Below, one piece after another: positions 15,653 to 24,925 of a stretch of DNA of 64,000 nt. The translations under genes were made by a program, and so were the position numbers. Every line of letters starts with the position of its first letter. Position 1 is the first letter of the stretch. Below the pieces are notes generated by a model that ran no database searches, was not told where the DNA came from, and saw only the letters and a list, made by a program, of their open reading frames with translations. Source of the stretch: Agreia bicolorata (GTDB lineage Bacteria; Actinomycetota; Actinomycetes; Actinomycetales; Microbacteriaceae); assembly GCF_000938265.1 (NCBI RefSeq), contig NZ_JYFC01000003.1, positions 62,001 through 126,000 of the forward strand, written 5' to 3'.

Positions 15653-18626
15653 GATCAATCGTGACCGTCGACGTCGACGGAGGAGTATCCGTCGACGGAC
15701 CAGTCGGAGGAGTCCCCGAACCCGTCGCCGTGTTCGTGACCTTGCCCGCATCAACATCAGCCTGCGTCAACACATAACTGGCCGTCGCCGTCGTCGACTC
15801 ACCCGGAGCCAACGTCCGCGTCGGATAACTCACCTCACCCAACGTGCCGGTCCCCGTGAACTCACCCTCATTGACAGTGATGTTCGTCATCGTGACGTTA
15901 CCCGTGTTCGTGAACACGAACGAATACGTGATCGTGTCACCCACCTTCCCGGCCTGCGCCGGATCAGCAGACTTCACCATCGTCAAACCCGGAGCCGGAT
16001 TCGCCGTCACCACCGCGCTCGACGGCGGCGACGTAACAGGGGTCCCATCAGGCGGCGTCCCCGTCGACGTCGCCGTGTTCGTGATCGAGCCCGCATCAAC
16101 ATCAGCCTGCGTCGCCACATACGACGCCGTGCACGTCACCGACGCACCCGGCGCCAACGACGCCGCACCAGCAGGACACGTGACCGCCGGAGCCGTCCCC
16201 GTTCCAGAGAACGCCGTCTCAGCAACCGTGACATCCGTCATCGTCACATTGCCCGTATTCGTCACAACAAACGAATACGCAACCGCATCGCCCGCCTTCG
16301 CAATCGACGACGGATCAGCAGACTTCACCACAGCCAACGACGGATTCGCCTGGGCTGTTACGACCGCGCTCGACGGGTCCGACGTGACCGGGTTGCCCGT
16401 AGGCGGCCTGCCGGATGCGGTGGCCGTGTTTGTGATACGACCAGCATCCACATCAGCCTGCGTCGCCGTGTAATCAGCAGTACAGACCACTGACGCACCG
16501 GGGGCCAACGATGCGGCACCCGCCGGACAAGTCACAGCCGACAATGTTCCCGAGCCGCTAAAAGCGCCCTCGGTTATCGACACGTTCGTCAGTGTCACGT
16601 TGCCGGTGTTCGTGGCCGTGAACGAGTACCTGATCGCCGCACCAGCCGCGGTGATCGAGGTCGGGTCCGCAGACTTCACGACCGAGATCGACGGAGAATT
16701 CGGGGCAGGCACAACAACCGTGTCTGGCGGGGAATTCACCGGCGTGCCCCCAGGAGGTGTGCCCGTGGACTTCGCCGTATTCGTGAGCGAACCCTTGTCG
16801 ACGTCTGCCTGCGTGACCGTATAGGAAGCAGTACACGTCTCCGACGCACCCACCGCCAACGACGTAGAGGGGCATACCGCGTTCGACATAGTCCCCGAAC
16901 CCGTGAACGACTCTTCGGTGACCTTCACATCATTCAACGGCACGTTTCCGGTGTTCTTCACCACGAACGAGTACGTGATCTGTCGCCCGACAGTGAACGA
17001 GGCCGCGTTGTCTGGAGAGGCCGACTTGTCGACCGTGAGCGATGGCGCCGGGGCCGTCGTGACCGTCGTCGTCGACGACGGCGGAGACTTCACCGGCGTC
17101 GTGCTCCCCGGCGGGGTACCAGACGCCGTCGCGGTATTCACGACCGATCCGGCAGACACATCCGCGGCCGTAATGGTGTAGACAGCGGCAGCCTGGCACG
17201 TCACCGACGCGTTCGGCGCCAACGTCGTCGTCGGGCAGGTCACCGCCCCAGCCTTCGCATCAGCAACCGAAATACTATTCAGCGGCAGTGGACCGGTGTT
17301 CTGAACATCGAAGCTGTACTGGATCGTGTCACCCGCGTCGACCAATCCGTCACCATTGACGTCGACCGGAGTCCCGGCCCGCTTCACCAAAGACACAGAA
17401 GCAGGCTTAGCCGTATTGGTTATCGTGCATCGAATATCGTCACCGATCTGCGGGGATATCGCTGCGCTCGTTCCGCTAGCGGCGCCAGGAAGAGTCGTGG
17501 TGCTTCCCGTCGCGGCATTTACACAGACCCACGCTTGGTTATAGAAACTCAGATTGGTTGTGCCCCCCGCAGTTGCCACTTCGGAAAGAGTGAACTGCCT
17601 GCCGTCCGTGCGTGGGAGAACCGTCACCTCTCCGGTGGTAGCCGTGTTCGTTGTGCCGGTTGTTGCCGAACCGAGGGCGCTTCCTTCAGGCGACGTGACT
17701 CTTAGATCGAAGGAGTCGTTCGTGCCAACTCGACTTGCGACCGTCTTGTTGAGCGTCACCTTCGCTGTCTGGATACCCACGCCGATACCGGACCGAGCAG
17801 CTGTACGCCAGGTAGTGGAGAAGGTCGAGGGCGCGGCTGCAGAAACCAGGAGCGCCGTTGACTTGCCCCCGGCGATCGTAGTTGCGCCAGCTCCGGTGCC
17901 CGCGCAGCTGATCTGCGTGGTACCGATACCCACCGGGTTCTTACAACCCCACTGCCCGTTGGGAGCAAGCGTTTCGAGTCGATCGAGCGGCTTGTCAGAA
18001 TTCCAGACGAAAGATTCGCCACTCACATTATCTTCGACATCGGCCGCGACGAAGGAGAACCCGGTCACCAACGCGCCCGATGGGTCTCGGACCTGGATGT
18101 TGTCAAAGGTAAGGACACCCGCTTGCACGACACCGTTAGCGAATCTGCTGTAGAGCGCGTTGTTTCCCGGTACACCGCGGTACGCGTCGGTTCCGAAAGC
18201 AAAGCGCGTTTCCAGCGGAGTCTGACGAACCTCGATCGACAGAGGCGGAGTACCGCTGACATTCCTAACCTTGATCGCAAAGGTGGCCACATATCCGCCT
18301 TCCAGCGTGATCGTGGTTGGTTGCCCGGCGGTTGTGCGGGCCACAGTCTCGTTGAAATTCGTGAAGTCGAACCAACAGATCGTCCGCGCGTTCTGGCCAT
18401 TATTGGCAGAGGTATTGGCATAACCGCACCCCGTGTTCGCGGCTTGGGCCGACTGACTTGGCAGGAAGGTCGAAAACGCCACGCCAAACAACATGGTGAT
18501 CAGGGCTATCACCAATAACATCGCCGATGGACGAGCCACCGGGCTCGAGGCATCGAGACGCAGTGCTCGGCCAGCTTGAGGCTGTGCCAAAGGACCCAAG
18601 AGTGGGCGAAGTCGATACCTGGTCAT
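15138..18626 (-). CDS. Large CshA/DUF7507-repeat adhesin, 5' part before frameshift
   Basis: 1162 residues in this frame; about 1386 if the shift is repaired. The signal peptide ends at AQA-62. Residues ~63-290 match the CshA-type N-domain of the first adhesin (GCGYANTSANNGQNARTICWFDF). A prealbumin-like part follows to ~410, then seven repeats of ~116 residues (..SLVKSADP..GD.ITYSFV.TNTGNVT). The first repeat carries DVNGDGLVDAGD, a calcium-binding loop like that of dockerins. Repeats 4-5 and 6-7 are nearly identical at the DNA level. The frame ends within repeat 7 in VHGDRHVG, lacking an anchor. Likely a long surface fibre. Confidence 0.82.
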   Translation of the reverse strand: MTRYRLRPLLGPLAQPQAGRALRLDASSPVARPSAMLLVIALITMLFGVAFSTFLPSQSAQAANTGCGYANTSANNGQNARTICWFDFTNFNETVARTTAGQPTTITLEGGYVATFAIKVRNVSGTPPLSIEVRQTPLETRFAFGTDAYRGVPGNNALYSRFANGVVQAGVLTFDNIQVRDPSGALVTGFSFVAADVEDNVSGESFVWNSDKPLDRLETLAPNGQWGCKNPVGIGTTQISCAGTGAGATTIAGGKSTALLVSAAAPSTFSTTWRTAARSGIGVGIQTAKVTLNKTVASRVGTNDSFDLRVTSPEGSALGSATTGTTNTATTGEVTVLPRTDGRQFTLSEVATAGGTTNLSFYNQAWVCVNAATGSTTTLPGAASGTSAAISPQIGDDIRCTITNTAKPASVSLVKRAGTPVDVNGDGLVDAGDTIQYSFDVQNTGPLPLNSISVADAKAGAVTCPTTTLAPNASVTCQAAAVYTITAADVSAGSVVNTATASGTPPGSTTPVKSPPSSTTTVTTAPAPSLTVDKSASPDNAASFTVGRQITYSFVVKNTGNVPLNDVKVTEESFTGSGTMSNAVCPSTSLAVGASETCTASYTVTQADVDKGSLTNTAKSTGTPPGGTPVNSPPDTVVVPAPNSPSISVVKSADPTSITAAGAAIRYSFTATNTGNVTLTNVSITEGAFSGSGTLSAVTCPAGAASLAPGASVVCTADYTATQADVDAGRITNTATASGRPPTGNPVTSDPSSAVVTAQANPSLAVVKSADPSSIAKAGDAVAYSFVVTNTGNVTMTDVTVAETAFSGTGTAPAVTCPAGAASLAPGASVTCTASYVATQADVDAGSITNTATSTGTPPDGTPVTSPPSSAVVTANPAPGLTMVKSADPAQAGKVGDTITYSFVFTNTGNVTMTNITVNEGEFTGTGTLGEVSYPTRTLAPGESTTATASYVLTQADVDAGKVTNTATGSGTPPTGPSTDTPPSTSTVTIDPNPSLAVVKSADPSSIAKAGDAVAYSFVVTNTGNVTMTDVTVAETAFSGTGTAPAVTCPAGAASLAPGASVTCTASYVATQADVDAGSITNTATSTGTPPDGTPVTSPPSSAVVTANPAPGLTMVKSADPAQAGKVGDTITYSFVFTNTGNVTMTNITVNEGEVHGDRHVG
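15736..16348. repeat. Near-identical tandem repeat, unit B (613 nt)
   Basis: Partner of 15039-15652. It keeps the reading frame, so it is the reference for the single-base insertion in unit A. Confidence 0.85.
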
Positions 18627-19461
18627 GTCTAGACTTTCTGCGCAGGAGCGTGTGCGGGCACCTACTGACCGACGTATTCGACCGTGAGGCCCACTCAGTC
18701 AATTGCCAGGAAGCCGAAACGCAAAACCTGACCGGTAGATACCACCCGTGCCTCACCCGAGATTCATCCGAGCACGAGGAAGTCGAACCCAGAACCAAGG
18801 CTCACCGCACAAATGAGCCTCCCCTCCCCTTTAATGCTCGCCAGGCTCTATGCCGCGTTTTTTTGAGCTTGAGTGCCGTTACGCGTCACATCAGAGTCGG
18901 CTACGACTCCGTGTGCTAGTTGGTGCGACGGTCTGATGCCAATGAGGAGTTTCTTCGTGGGGGACTCGGACTGGCCCATGCTTTGGGTCCTGCGGAAAGT
19001 GGGCTGCCCGATCGCACCTGTGTCATGGACCTCACCTACTGCCGCACCCTGCCCGGCTGGGTCGACGTCGCGTTCGATGTTAAGGTCAACTCGCTCATCA
19101 CACGTGCGACACAATAGGCCGACGATTCACTCAGGCAATTGCCAGCCGATGACTTTTCCTAGGCAGACGCCTCACTCCCACCCGGTTGTCACTCCGTTAT
19201 CACCCTGGAAGTAGATCGGACTATCGCCCAGGAGTGTGACATGTTGGTGTTCAGGCCGTGACGGGCCGGGCCAGCAAAACTGCGGCCGCCCGTCGCTCAG
19301 CGCCACCCGTGGCATGGAACGGGACCGCTCTCAGTCGCATCGACGAACGAGGGAAGGAAATCCAGCACCGTGAATTGTCCAATAAGGCGAATGTCGGCAA
19401 CCAGCGGACAGATGCCGGTTCAGCTGACAGGTCCCTCGTATATCCCTCAAACGGAGCAACA
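18627..19461. other. Long gap between adhesin and LuxR gene
   Basis: No supported gene; a frame at 18920-19117 could code 65 residues but has no ribosome-binding site. The triple 11-nt repeat at 18742-18769 faces the adhesin. A run of seven T lies at 18858-18864 without a stem. Confidence 0.45.
18742..18769 (-). promoter_or_regulatory. Three 11-nt direct repeats upstream of large adhesin
   Basis: CCACCC (18742), TCACCC (18753) and TCATCC (18764) are spaced exactly 11 nt; on the minus strand they read GGATGA, GGGTGA, GGGTGG toward the adhesin start ~120 nt away. The same three units with the same spacing occur at 40142-40169. Confidence 0.48.
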
Positions 19462-20961
19462 ATGAGTTACCCGAGCCTTCTCACCAGCGCGAGCTCGGAA
19501 CACCCTGACGAATTTGCCCTGGCCATCGACCACACCTTTTTTGCCAGGCTAATAGAGGATCCTGAATCACTCCTTGTTGGCTTTGCAGCGATACAACCCC
19601 AGTGGCTCACTGAGCACCCTCGTTATTTGGTGGCACAAGCGACTACGCGCGCAGTGAGCCAGCCCTACGTGCCCGTGCCCGACGACGTGTTCCGTACGTA
19701 CGCTGCTTGGGTCGCGAACCAGGAGCAGCCCGCCGCCCGAGATTTGCTCTGCGTGGGGCTCGTGCGGCTAGGAGTGCTTCTCGCGGTGGGACGAATTTCT
19801 GACGCCGTTTTCATCGCCGACGAGTGCTCTCGAATCATCCAGTCCACAGGCCTCGACACCGATATGAACGACATCTTACCCGGAGCCTCCATTCGACTCG
19901 GGCTCACCAAGCTCCTGGCTGATGACCTTCCCGGTGCCATCGGCCTGTTCGGAGATGGAGCGCGGCGAGCACGCATCAACGGACATCCGGCGGCCCCTTA
20001 TATCGACGGCTTCTCAGCGCTTGCCTTTGCACTTGACGGAGATTTGACAACTGCACGACAGCATCTGCGTCGACCGAGCCGTCAACCGGCAGATCGAATG
20101 ACTCCACTTCGCAAGACCTTCGAAGAAACTCGCGCCCTGGCCGAGGCGCTCGTCGCGCTCGAGTCAGGAACGGACCTAGGGTCCAAAGAGTGGAGCGACA
20201 GCATTCAGCAAGCCGAGCTGTGGTGGGTGATCGAACATGTCGAAGCAAAACAAGCTCTTATCTGGGGAAGGCCAGAACCCGCGGCGGGCAAGCTCCGCGC
20301 CTCGCTGCTCAGCGCATCCAGTATGGTCGGCCCCGGCACTATCGCGGGCGCAATCCTGTATGAAGATCTCGCCAATCTGTACCTCTCATTCGACGAAATC
20401 AACCTGGCGGCAGACGCACTGTCTACCGAGGTAATGCGCCAACCGAACGCGCGAGGTCTCGCAGCACGAGCGCGCCTCGCGCTTGCCAATGGACGCCCGG
20501 ATGAAGCTCTGCGGCTGAGCATTCAAGCGGGGACGAGCTCAAGTCGCATCGGAGGAACGATCTCCTTGCAACTCACACGTGCCGCATCCGAACTGGCGCT
20601 CGGCTCGTACGAAGCCGGAAGGGCGCGGCTTCATCGCGCTGCTGAAAACATACGCGAGTCGGGGGCCTACGCAGAGGTCGCTGTCAGTCCGGCGTCACTC
20701 CGCGAGGAACTTGACGAGATTCTTGGCGACGTCAGCAGATCCCTCCCTCAGGTATTCTCTCCGGTCACTCCAGTTCTCCTCACCGCCCGAGAGAACGAGG
20801 TGCTTGATGCGCTCCATCGCTTCTCGAGCGTCAAGGAATTAGCATCGGCATTGCATATTTCACCGAACACGGCGAAAACACACCTCCGATCCCTCTACAA
20901 GAAGTTGGGGGTGACAACGCGCGAACAGGCTATACACATGTCTAGAAACCGCTCGGTCTGA
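19462..20961 (+). CDS. LuxR-type regulator with TPR-like body (paralogue 1)
   Basis: A 499-residue protein: a helical, TPR-like body followed by a LuxR/GerE helix-turn-helix (LTARENEVLDALHRF....LASALHISPNTAKTHLRSLYKKLGV). The body lacks a nucleotide-binding motif, so it is not a MalT/LAL ATPase. ATG 19462 has CGGAG 6 nt upstream and matches the start of the paralogue at 40320 (MxYPSL); an upstream in-frame start would add 68 residues of poor quality. Paralogues at 21024 and 40320 have nearly the same length. Probably controls surface genes nearby; target unknown. Confidence 0.85.
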   Translation: MSYPSLLTSASSEHPDEFALAIDHTFFARLIEDPESLLVGFAAIQPQWLTEHPRYLVAQATTRAVSQPYVPVPDDVFRTYAAWVANQEQPAARDLLCVGLVRLGVLLAVGRISDAVFIADECSRIIQSTGLDTDMNDILPGASIRLGLTKLLADDLPGAIGLFGDGARRARINGHPAAPYIDGFSALAFALDGDLTTARQHLRRPSRQPADRMTPLRKTFEETRALAEALVALESGTDLGSKEWSDSIQQAELWWVIEHVEAKQALIWGRPEPAAGKLRASLLSASSMVGPGTIAGAILYEDLANLYLSFDEINLAADALSTEVMRQPNARGLAARARLALANGRPDEALRLSIQAGTSSSRIGGTISLQLTRAASELALGSYEAGRARLHRAAENIRESGAYAEVAVSPASLREELDEILGDVSRSLPQVFSPVTPVLLTARENEVLDALHRFSSVKELASALHISPNTAKTHLRSLYKKLGVTTREQAIHMSRNRSV

Positions 20962-21023
20962 ACCGGCGCGAATAAGACAGGTGCATCCAGCGGAGACAGC
21001 GAATCACACCAGGTGGCTGCTCG

Positions 21024-22538
21024 TCAGATGTCGAGATCTCGCCCGATCCACAAGGCATCCTCGCGAGAATGCGCGCCCAGCTTTCGGTACAGCGCGCGCA
21101 CATGGGTCTTCGCTGTGTTCGGCGAAATGTGCAATGCGGCAGCGATTTCTTTGACCGCTCGATATTTGCGCAAGGCTTCGAAAATCTCGAGCTCACGAGG
21201 TGTCAGTCTGACTCGTGATTGGAACGTCCACGGCTGCGGAATCCTCATCTCGTCTCTACCTGCCAGCGCGAATAGGCGGCCACGAACCGCTGGCGGCGCA
21301 GCCATCAATGCCAACAGAGCACCATCGTGCTCCAAGGAGCTCGCCGCAAGACGCATCGCACTACTGTTCCCACGTTCGCCTAGAGCGAACTCGGAGGAGG
21401 CGTAGAGCACGGCTCCGCTCGCTCGGAATCGGGCCGCTGCCGTGCTGGAGTGTGTTGCTTCCTCTCGATCCAAGAGCGCCATCGCAGCCTCGGGTTGCCC
21501 CTGAAGCATCGCTTGTCGGGCACGGGTCACCACCAGATGTGGCTGCTCGGGTGGCAACCATGCTGTTCCCAGCACCCGGTCCGCCGCACGGAGGTCTCCG
21601 GCCGCCTGATAGAGGCTCGCGAGGTCTGCACGAAGAACGGCGCCAGCGAAAGACGCCTGCCCCGTACGCCGGGGCTCAACCTCGAAATACATCATGAGAC
21701 GATGAGCCGCCGGCCAGGGCCTCTCATCAACCAGAGCCCGCATAGCCTCGGCGTGGAGAAGTATCCATCCGAGTTCTCCGTCGCGAACCGACTCGTCGAT
21801 CTGACGGAAGACCTCATCAGCTCCTCCCGAGTCAAGGGTTCCGATCGAAACAAGCAGTCGGGCGAGAAGCCCTGCCTGCTCACGGAGATGTTGGACGGTA
21901 CCCGGTTCGGCCCGCACGAAATGTTCGGGCAACAGGGCGGCCGCTTGGTTGTAACGCTCGTTCAGGGCATGGACGAGAGCCAGGTGTCCGCGTCCGAAGG
22001 AGACATAAGGGTGTTGAGGTTCCGACGATGCCCACCGGATCGTCTCGCTGAAACACGATGCCGCGGAGTCCAACTCGCCGGCAAGCAACTTGCCGACTCC
22101 GCAACCGAGCAGTACGGCTGGCATGACATCGGGCATCCCCTCGGCGTCTAGCGGAACTGACGTCACATATCGAATCGTCGCATCGATGTCGTTCGATGCA
22201 TCGCCATACCGCGCATGCAGGAGGAACAGACGGAGCCGCTCTAATCGACAGACGAGGACATCGCGTGGCGCGGGTTCGCATTGAGCACCGACCCACGCCT
22301 GGTACGGAGCCACAGCGTTTCTGTCTACGACGCCACGGGAGTGTCGTACGGCCTCTACCTGTGCACGCGCCAATGCCCGCCTAGGGTTTTTCTCGAACCA
22401 GGTGTCTGGTGCGCGGGCGAGCACCTCCTCCACCGCACCGGCATCCTCATAGAGATATCGGCAAAACGAGGACTTCAGCAGCGCACCGACGCTCTCCCAA
22501 TCTTCGCGGGCCGCTGCCCGCGCGAGGTCTTCGACCAT
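21024..22538 (-). CDS. LuxR-type regulator with TPR-like body (paralogue 2)
   Basis: Convergent with paralogue 1. The C-terminal helix-turn-helix (LTPRELEIFEALRKYRAVKEIAAALHISPNTAKTHVRALYRKLG) is close to the other two, while the helical body is more diverged. I choose ATG 22538, giving 504 residues against 499 and 500 in the paralogues; an in-frame ATG at 22679 would add 47 mostly basic residues and cannot be excluded. The body aligns from EDWESVGALLKSSFCRYLYEDAGAVEEV with WADFATAIDSSFFARLLLEPEALVDGF of paralogue 3. No ATP-binding motif is seen. Regulatory target unknown. Confidence 0.83.
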   Translation of the reverse strand: MVEDLARAAAREDWESVGALLKSSFCRYLYEDAGAVEEVLARAPDTWFEKNPRRALARAQVEAVRHSRGVVDRNAVAPYQAWVGAQCEPAPRDVLVCRLERLRLFLLHARYGDASNDIDATIRYVTSVPLDAEGMPDVMPAVLLGCGVGKLLAGELDSAASCFSETIRWASSEPQHPYVSFGRGHLALVHALNERYNQAAALLPEHFVRAEPGTVQHLREQAGLLARLLVSIGTLDSGGADEVFRQIDESVRDGELGWILLHAEAMRALVDERPWPAAHRLMMYFEVEPRRTGQASFAGAVLRADLASLYQAAGDLRAADRVLGTAWLPPEQPHLVVTRARQAMLQGQPEAAMALLDREEATHSSTAAARFRASGAVLYASSEFALGERGNSSAMRLAASSLEHDGALLALMAAPPAVRGRLFALAGRDEMRIPQPWTFQSRVRLTPRELEIFEALRKYRAVKEIAAALHISPNTAKTHVRALYRKLGAHSREDALWIGRDLDI

Positions 22539-22929
22539 GCGCACCGTTCTTTCTTGATCCTGTTTGCGCAAAGGCGCACTGGCTCGCCGAGGGCGACCAA
22601 CCACTCGCGCGCGCGATCCTCCGTTGCGATGAGTGAGGATCAATCCATTCAGTACAGAGCTCTCATCCGTGACGCACATCGGACATTCGCCTGATCTTGG
22701 GCCATTTCTCGCCGCGCCTTGCCAACGGGGACGACCGATGGGGTGAGAAACGGGCTAAGCGCAGGGTGATTTTTGCTCGGGGCAGGTCACGCGACGAGCT
22801 CATCGACATCTCTGTGAGCAGAGTCTGTAGAAGCCGCTCGACGATCCGGCGCTATCGCTGGCGCTGGCTCGTGAAACTCCGGGGGCTGCGAACAGCCGCA
22901 GGCCGCCACACAAGAAGAAGGACACCGCT

Positions 22930-23706
22930 TTGCACAGACCGAACGTCGTAGCCGGGATCGCTTCAACCGGTCCCGCCGCCCGCGCAATATCGGCCGTCAT
23001 CGACTTGCAGGCTGTCGTCGCCTGCACGGCAGCCCTTCTCACGTACCGCCATCAGCCAGATGAGAGCGACCGCGTCTTATTCAGCTACAACATGTCAGTG
23101 GAACAGGTACGGTCCGCGCTTTCGGCGCTCGTGGAGATCACCGCACAACGTCCCACCCAGGACGCATGCCGCGACGAGAATTTCTGTTGGAGCCGGCCAC
23201 TGGACCTCGCGCGACAGAGGTACGTTCGAACCTCCTCCACCATGAATGAAGCCCACCCTGGTGCGTCGTTCCTTCTCGTTGACAACGGACATACGATTGG
23301 CACGATGCATCTGCGTTTCGGCCGGACGACTGCATTCACGAAGCTCGAGATCGAGACCATAGACAGATGCCGTCTCGCAGTTGAGCACGAAACGAGGGAG
23401 CTCGTGCACGCGGCTGACGTCGGCTTGACCAAGCGCGAGCTAGAAGTCTTGAACATCCTCGCCTCGGGAGCCAGCAACTTCGAGATCGGCGCGCTGCTGA
23501 TGCTCTCCAGGCATACGGTCAGCTCGCACCTTGAGCGGATCTTTCTGAAGCTGGGTGTCACCAACCGCGTACAAGCAGTTCGGGTCGCTCTGCGTCTCGG
23601 CTTGATCGACGAACAGCCATCACAAGGCCCTCCGCCTTCACAACCGCCTGTCCCGAGCAACGAGATACCTGACAACCTCTATCGCCGGGCAATATGCCTC
23701 TGCTAG
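22930..23706 (+). CDS. LuxR-family regulator with GAF-like N-terminus
   Basis: A 258-residue regulator unlike the three large paralogues. Residues ~1-155 look like a small-molecule sensing (GAF-like) fold; the LuxR helix-turn-helix follows (LTKRELEVLNILASGASNFEIGALLMLSRHTVSSHLERIFLKLGV). It starts with TTG, chosen because AGAAGGA lies 8 nt upstream. The proline-rich end (QPSQGPPPSQPPVPSNE) overlaps the 3' end of the convergent gene at 23638 by 69 bases. Signal and targets are unknown. Confidence 0.78.
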   Translation: MHRPNVVAGIASTGPAARAISAVIDLQAVVACTAALLTYRHQPDESDRVLFSYNMSVEQVRSALSALVEITAQRPTQDACRDENFCWSRPLDLARQRYVRTSSTMNEAHPGASFLLVDNGHTIGTMHLRFGRTTAFTKLEIETIDRCRLAVEHETRELVHAADVGLTKRELEVLNILASGASNFEIGALLMLSRHTVSSHLERIFLKLGVTNRVQAVRVALRLGLIDEQPSQGPPPSQPPVPSNEIPDNLYRRAICLC

Positions 23707-24054
23707 ATCATCGTCATCGATCACGACAATGCCTGATTCGGTCAGTTCGGACCGTCGCAATCCAGAAAGCACCAATACGACCTCGATCGTGAGACGTCCG
23801 CCGCGTTGCGACCGAACCCGGACCGTATCGGGTTTGACCCTCAGTAGTGCGGCGATTCGATCGACCGGAATACCCGCTTCCAACGCTGCTCCCAGAATAT
23901 GACGCGTGTCCCGAAACGCACGACGCCGACCTGATGCTGATGCACAGCGCTCGGCCTTCTTGGCATTACGGATGAGCCGAGCAACGCTACGAGGCAGCCC
24001 GTGCGCAGCATCCGAACCCGGGCTGTCACCCGATGAGAGCTCGGTAGGGACCAT
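23638..24054 (-). CDS. Small protein with helix-turn-helix-like segment
   Basis: A 138-residue protein I cannot name. The middle (HILGAALEAGIPVDRIAALLRVKPDTVRVRSQRGG) has the pattern of a helix-turn-helix, and the end is acidic then basic. It is probably a DNA-binding or switch protein. It converges on the LuxR gene and overlaps its last 69 bases. An upstream inverted repeat, CTTCAA-TCT-TTGAAG (24063-24077), lies 9 nt before the start and could be its operator. Confidence 0.55.
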   Translation of the reverse strand: MVPTELSSGDSPGSDAAHGLPRSVARLIRNAKKAERCASASGRRRAFRDTRHILGAALEAGIPVDRIAALLRVKPDTVRVRSQRGGRLTIEVVLVLSGLRRSELTESGIVVIDDDDLAEAYCPAIEVVRYLVARDRRL

Positions 24055-24062
24055 TCATTTAT

Positions 24063-24077
24063 CTTCAATCTTTGAAG
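24063..24077. promoter_or_regulatory. Small inverted repeat before helix-turn-helix gene
   Basis: CTTCAA and TTGAAG pair across three bases in the gap between divergent genes at 24054 (minus) and 24279 (plus). Position fits an operator or a leader hairpin. Confidence 0.3.
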
Positions 24078-24278
24078 GCCGGGTCGATAGCGAAGCCCAC
24101 GAATCTCATCCCAAAGTCACCTGCCAGGTGCTGTCGTCTTGTGAGGAGGAATGGGGCAGCAGCCTCAACGTTCGAATCTCTCGACCCGCCGTCATGATCG
24201 GGACCGCTCACCGTCTCTTACAGACGGTGGTATTCATCACCTCACAAAAACCAAGGGCAACAGATGCGAGGAACCAAC

Positions 24279-24815
24279 ATGATGAGCTCCGATCAAGAGG
24301 CTGTGGACGCGCTTGCAGATTGGATGTCGACCCGTTCAATGAAGCTCGGCTGGGAACGCCTGGCCGGGGGCAGCGGCTTCAGCCTCGGACTCGCAGAGCC
24401 GCACCGCGCCTTGTTACTTGCATCAAACGGCGAATGGGAGCTACACCTTACTACCGCTCGAGGTGTCAGAAACGTCGCACTCGTGTCGTTTGCGGACTCT
24501 CCTGAAGCGCTGCTCGACGGAGTGCTCTTCGCCATCTTCATGAAGGCGACGTCGGAGCTCCACTGCCGCGATCGTACGGCCAGTGTGGGACTAACGCATG
24601 TTCTGCGAGTGCTCGCCAACGAAACGAACGATAAGCGTTATAGCGGACGGGCAGCCGCTCTTCTCGCCGGTCACGCCAGCAAAGACGGCTATGAGCGGCA
24701 GGCCCGAATACGACTCGAGGAGGCAATCCGACTCTTTGCCCTCGCAGGCGACACCACTGCCGCCGACACCGTCTCCTCTGCCCTAGAGAACCTGCAGGAT
24801 CTGGTCCTCTACTAA
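24279..24815 (+). CDS. Hypothetical protein, 178 residues
   Basis: I do not recognize it. The protein is soluble: a mixed N-terminal part (WERLAGGSGFSLGLAEPHRALLLASNGEWELHLTTARGV) and a helical C-terminal part (RLEEAIRLFALAGDTTAADTVSSALENL). The start is ATG 24279, or the next codon-adjacent ATG at 24282, because CGAGGA lies just before them; an ATG at 24264 has no such site. It is followed after 110 bases by the second YeiB-like gene on the same strand and may belong with it. Confidence 0.62.
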   Translation: MMSSDQEAVDALADWMSTRSMKLGWERLAGGSGFSLGLAEPHRALLLASNGEWELHLTTARGVRNVALVSFADSPEALLDGVLFAIFMKATSELHCRDRTASVGLTHVLRVLANETNDKRYSGRAAALLAGHASKDGYERQARIRLEEAIRLFALAGDTTAADTVSSALENLQDLVLY

Positions 24816-24925
24816 CGACCACCCTGAAACGTCCCGATCATCCAGCCAACCGAAGCGCTTGCCTCCCGGCAAATCAGCCACACCCGACGTCACCAGTCGC
24901 ACGTGCACAGAATGAAGGATCACTA

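Noticed and set aside
15147-16493. Arg-rich repeated open frame on the plus strand
   Set aside because: It is the complement of the adhesin repeats; composition is not protein-like.
15039-17200. Regular repeats that might suggest a repeat array such as CRISPR
   Set aside because: Units are in-frame protein repeats of ~116 codons without spacers.
18920-19117. 65-codon frame between adhesin and LuxR genes
   Set aside because: No ribosome site or recognizable domain.
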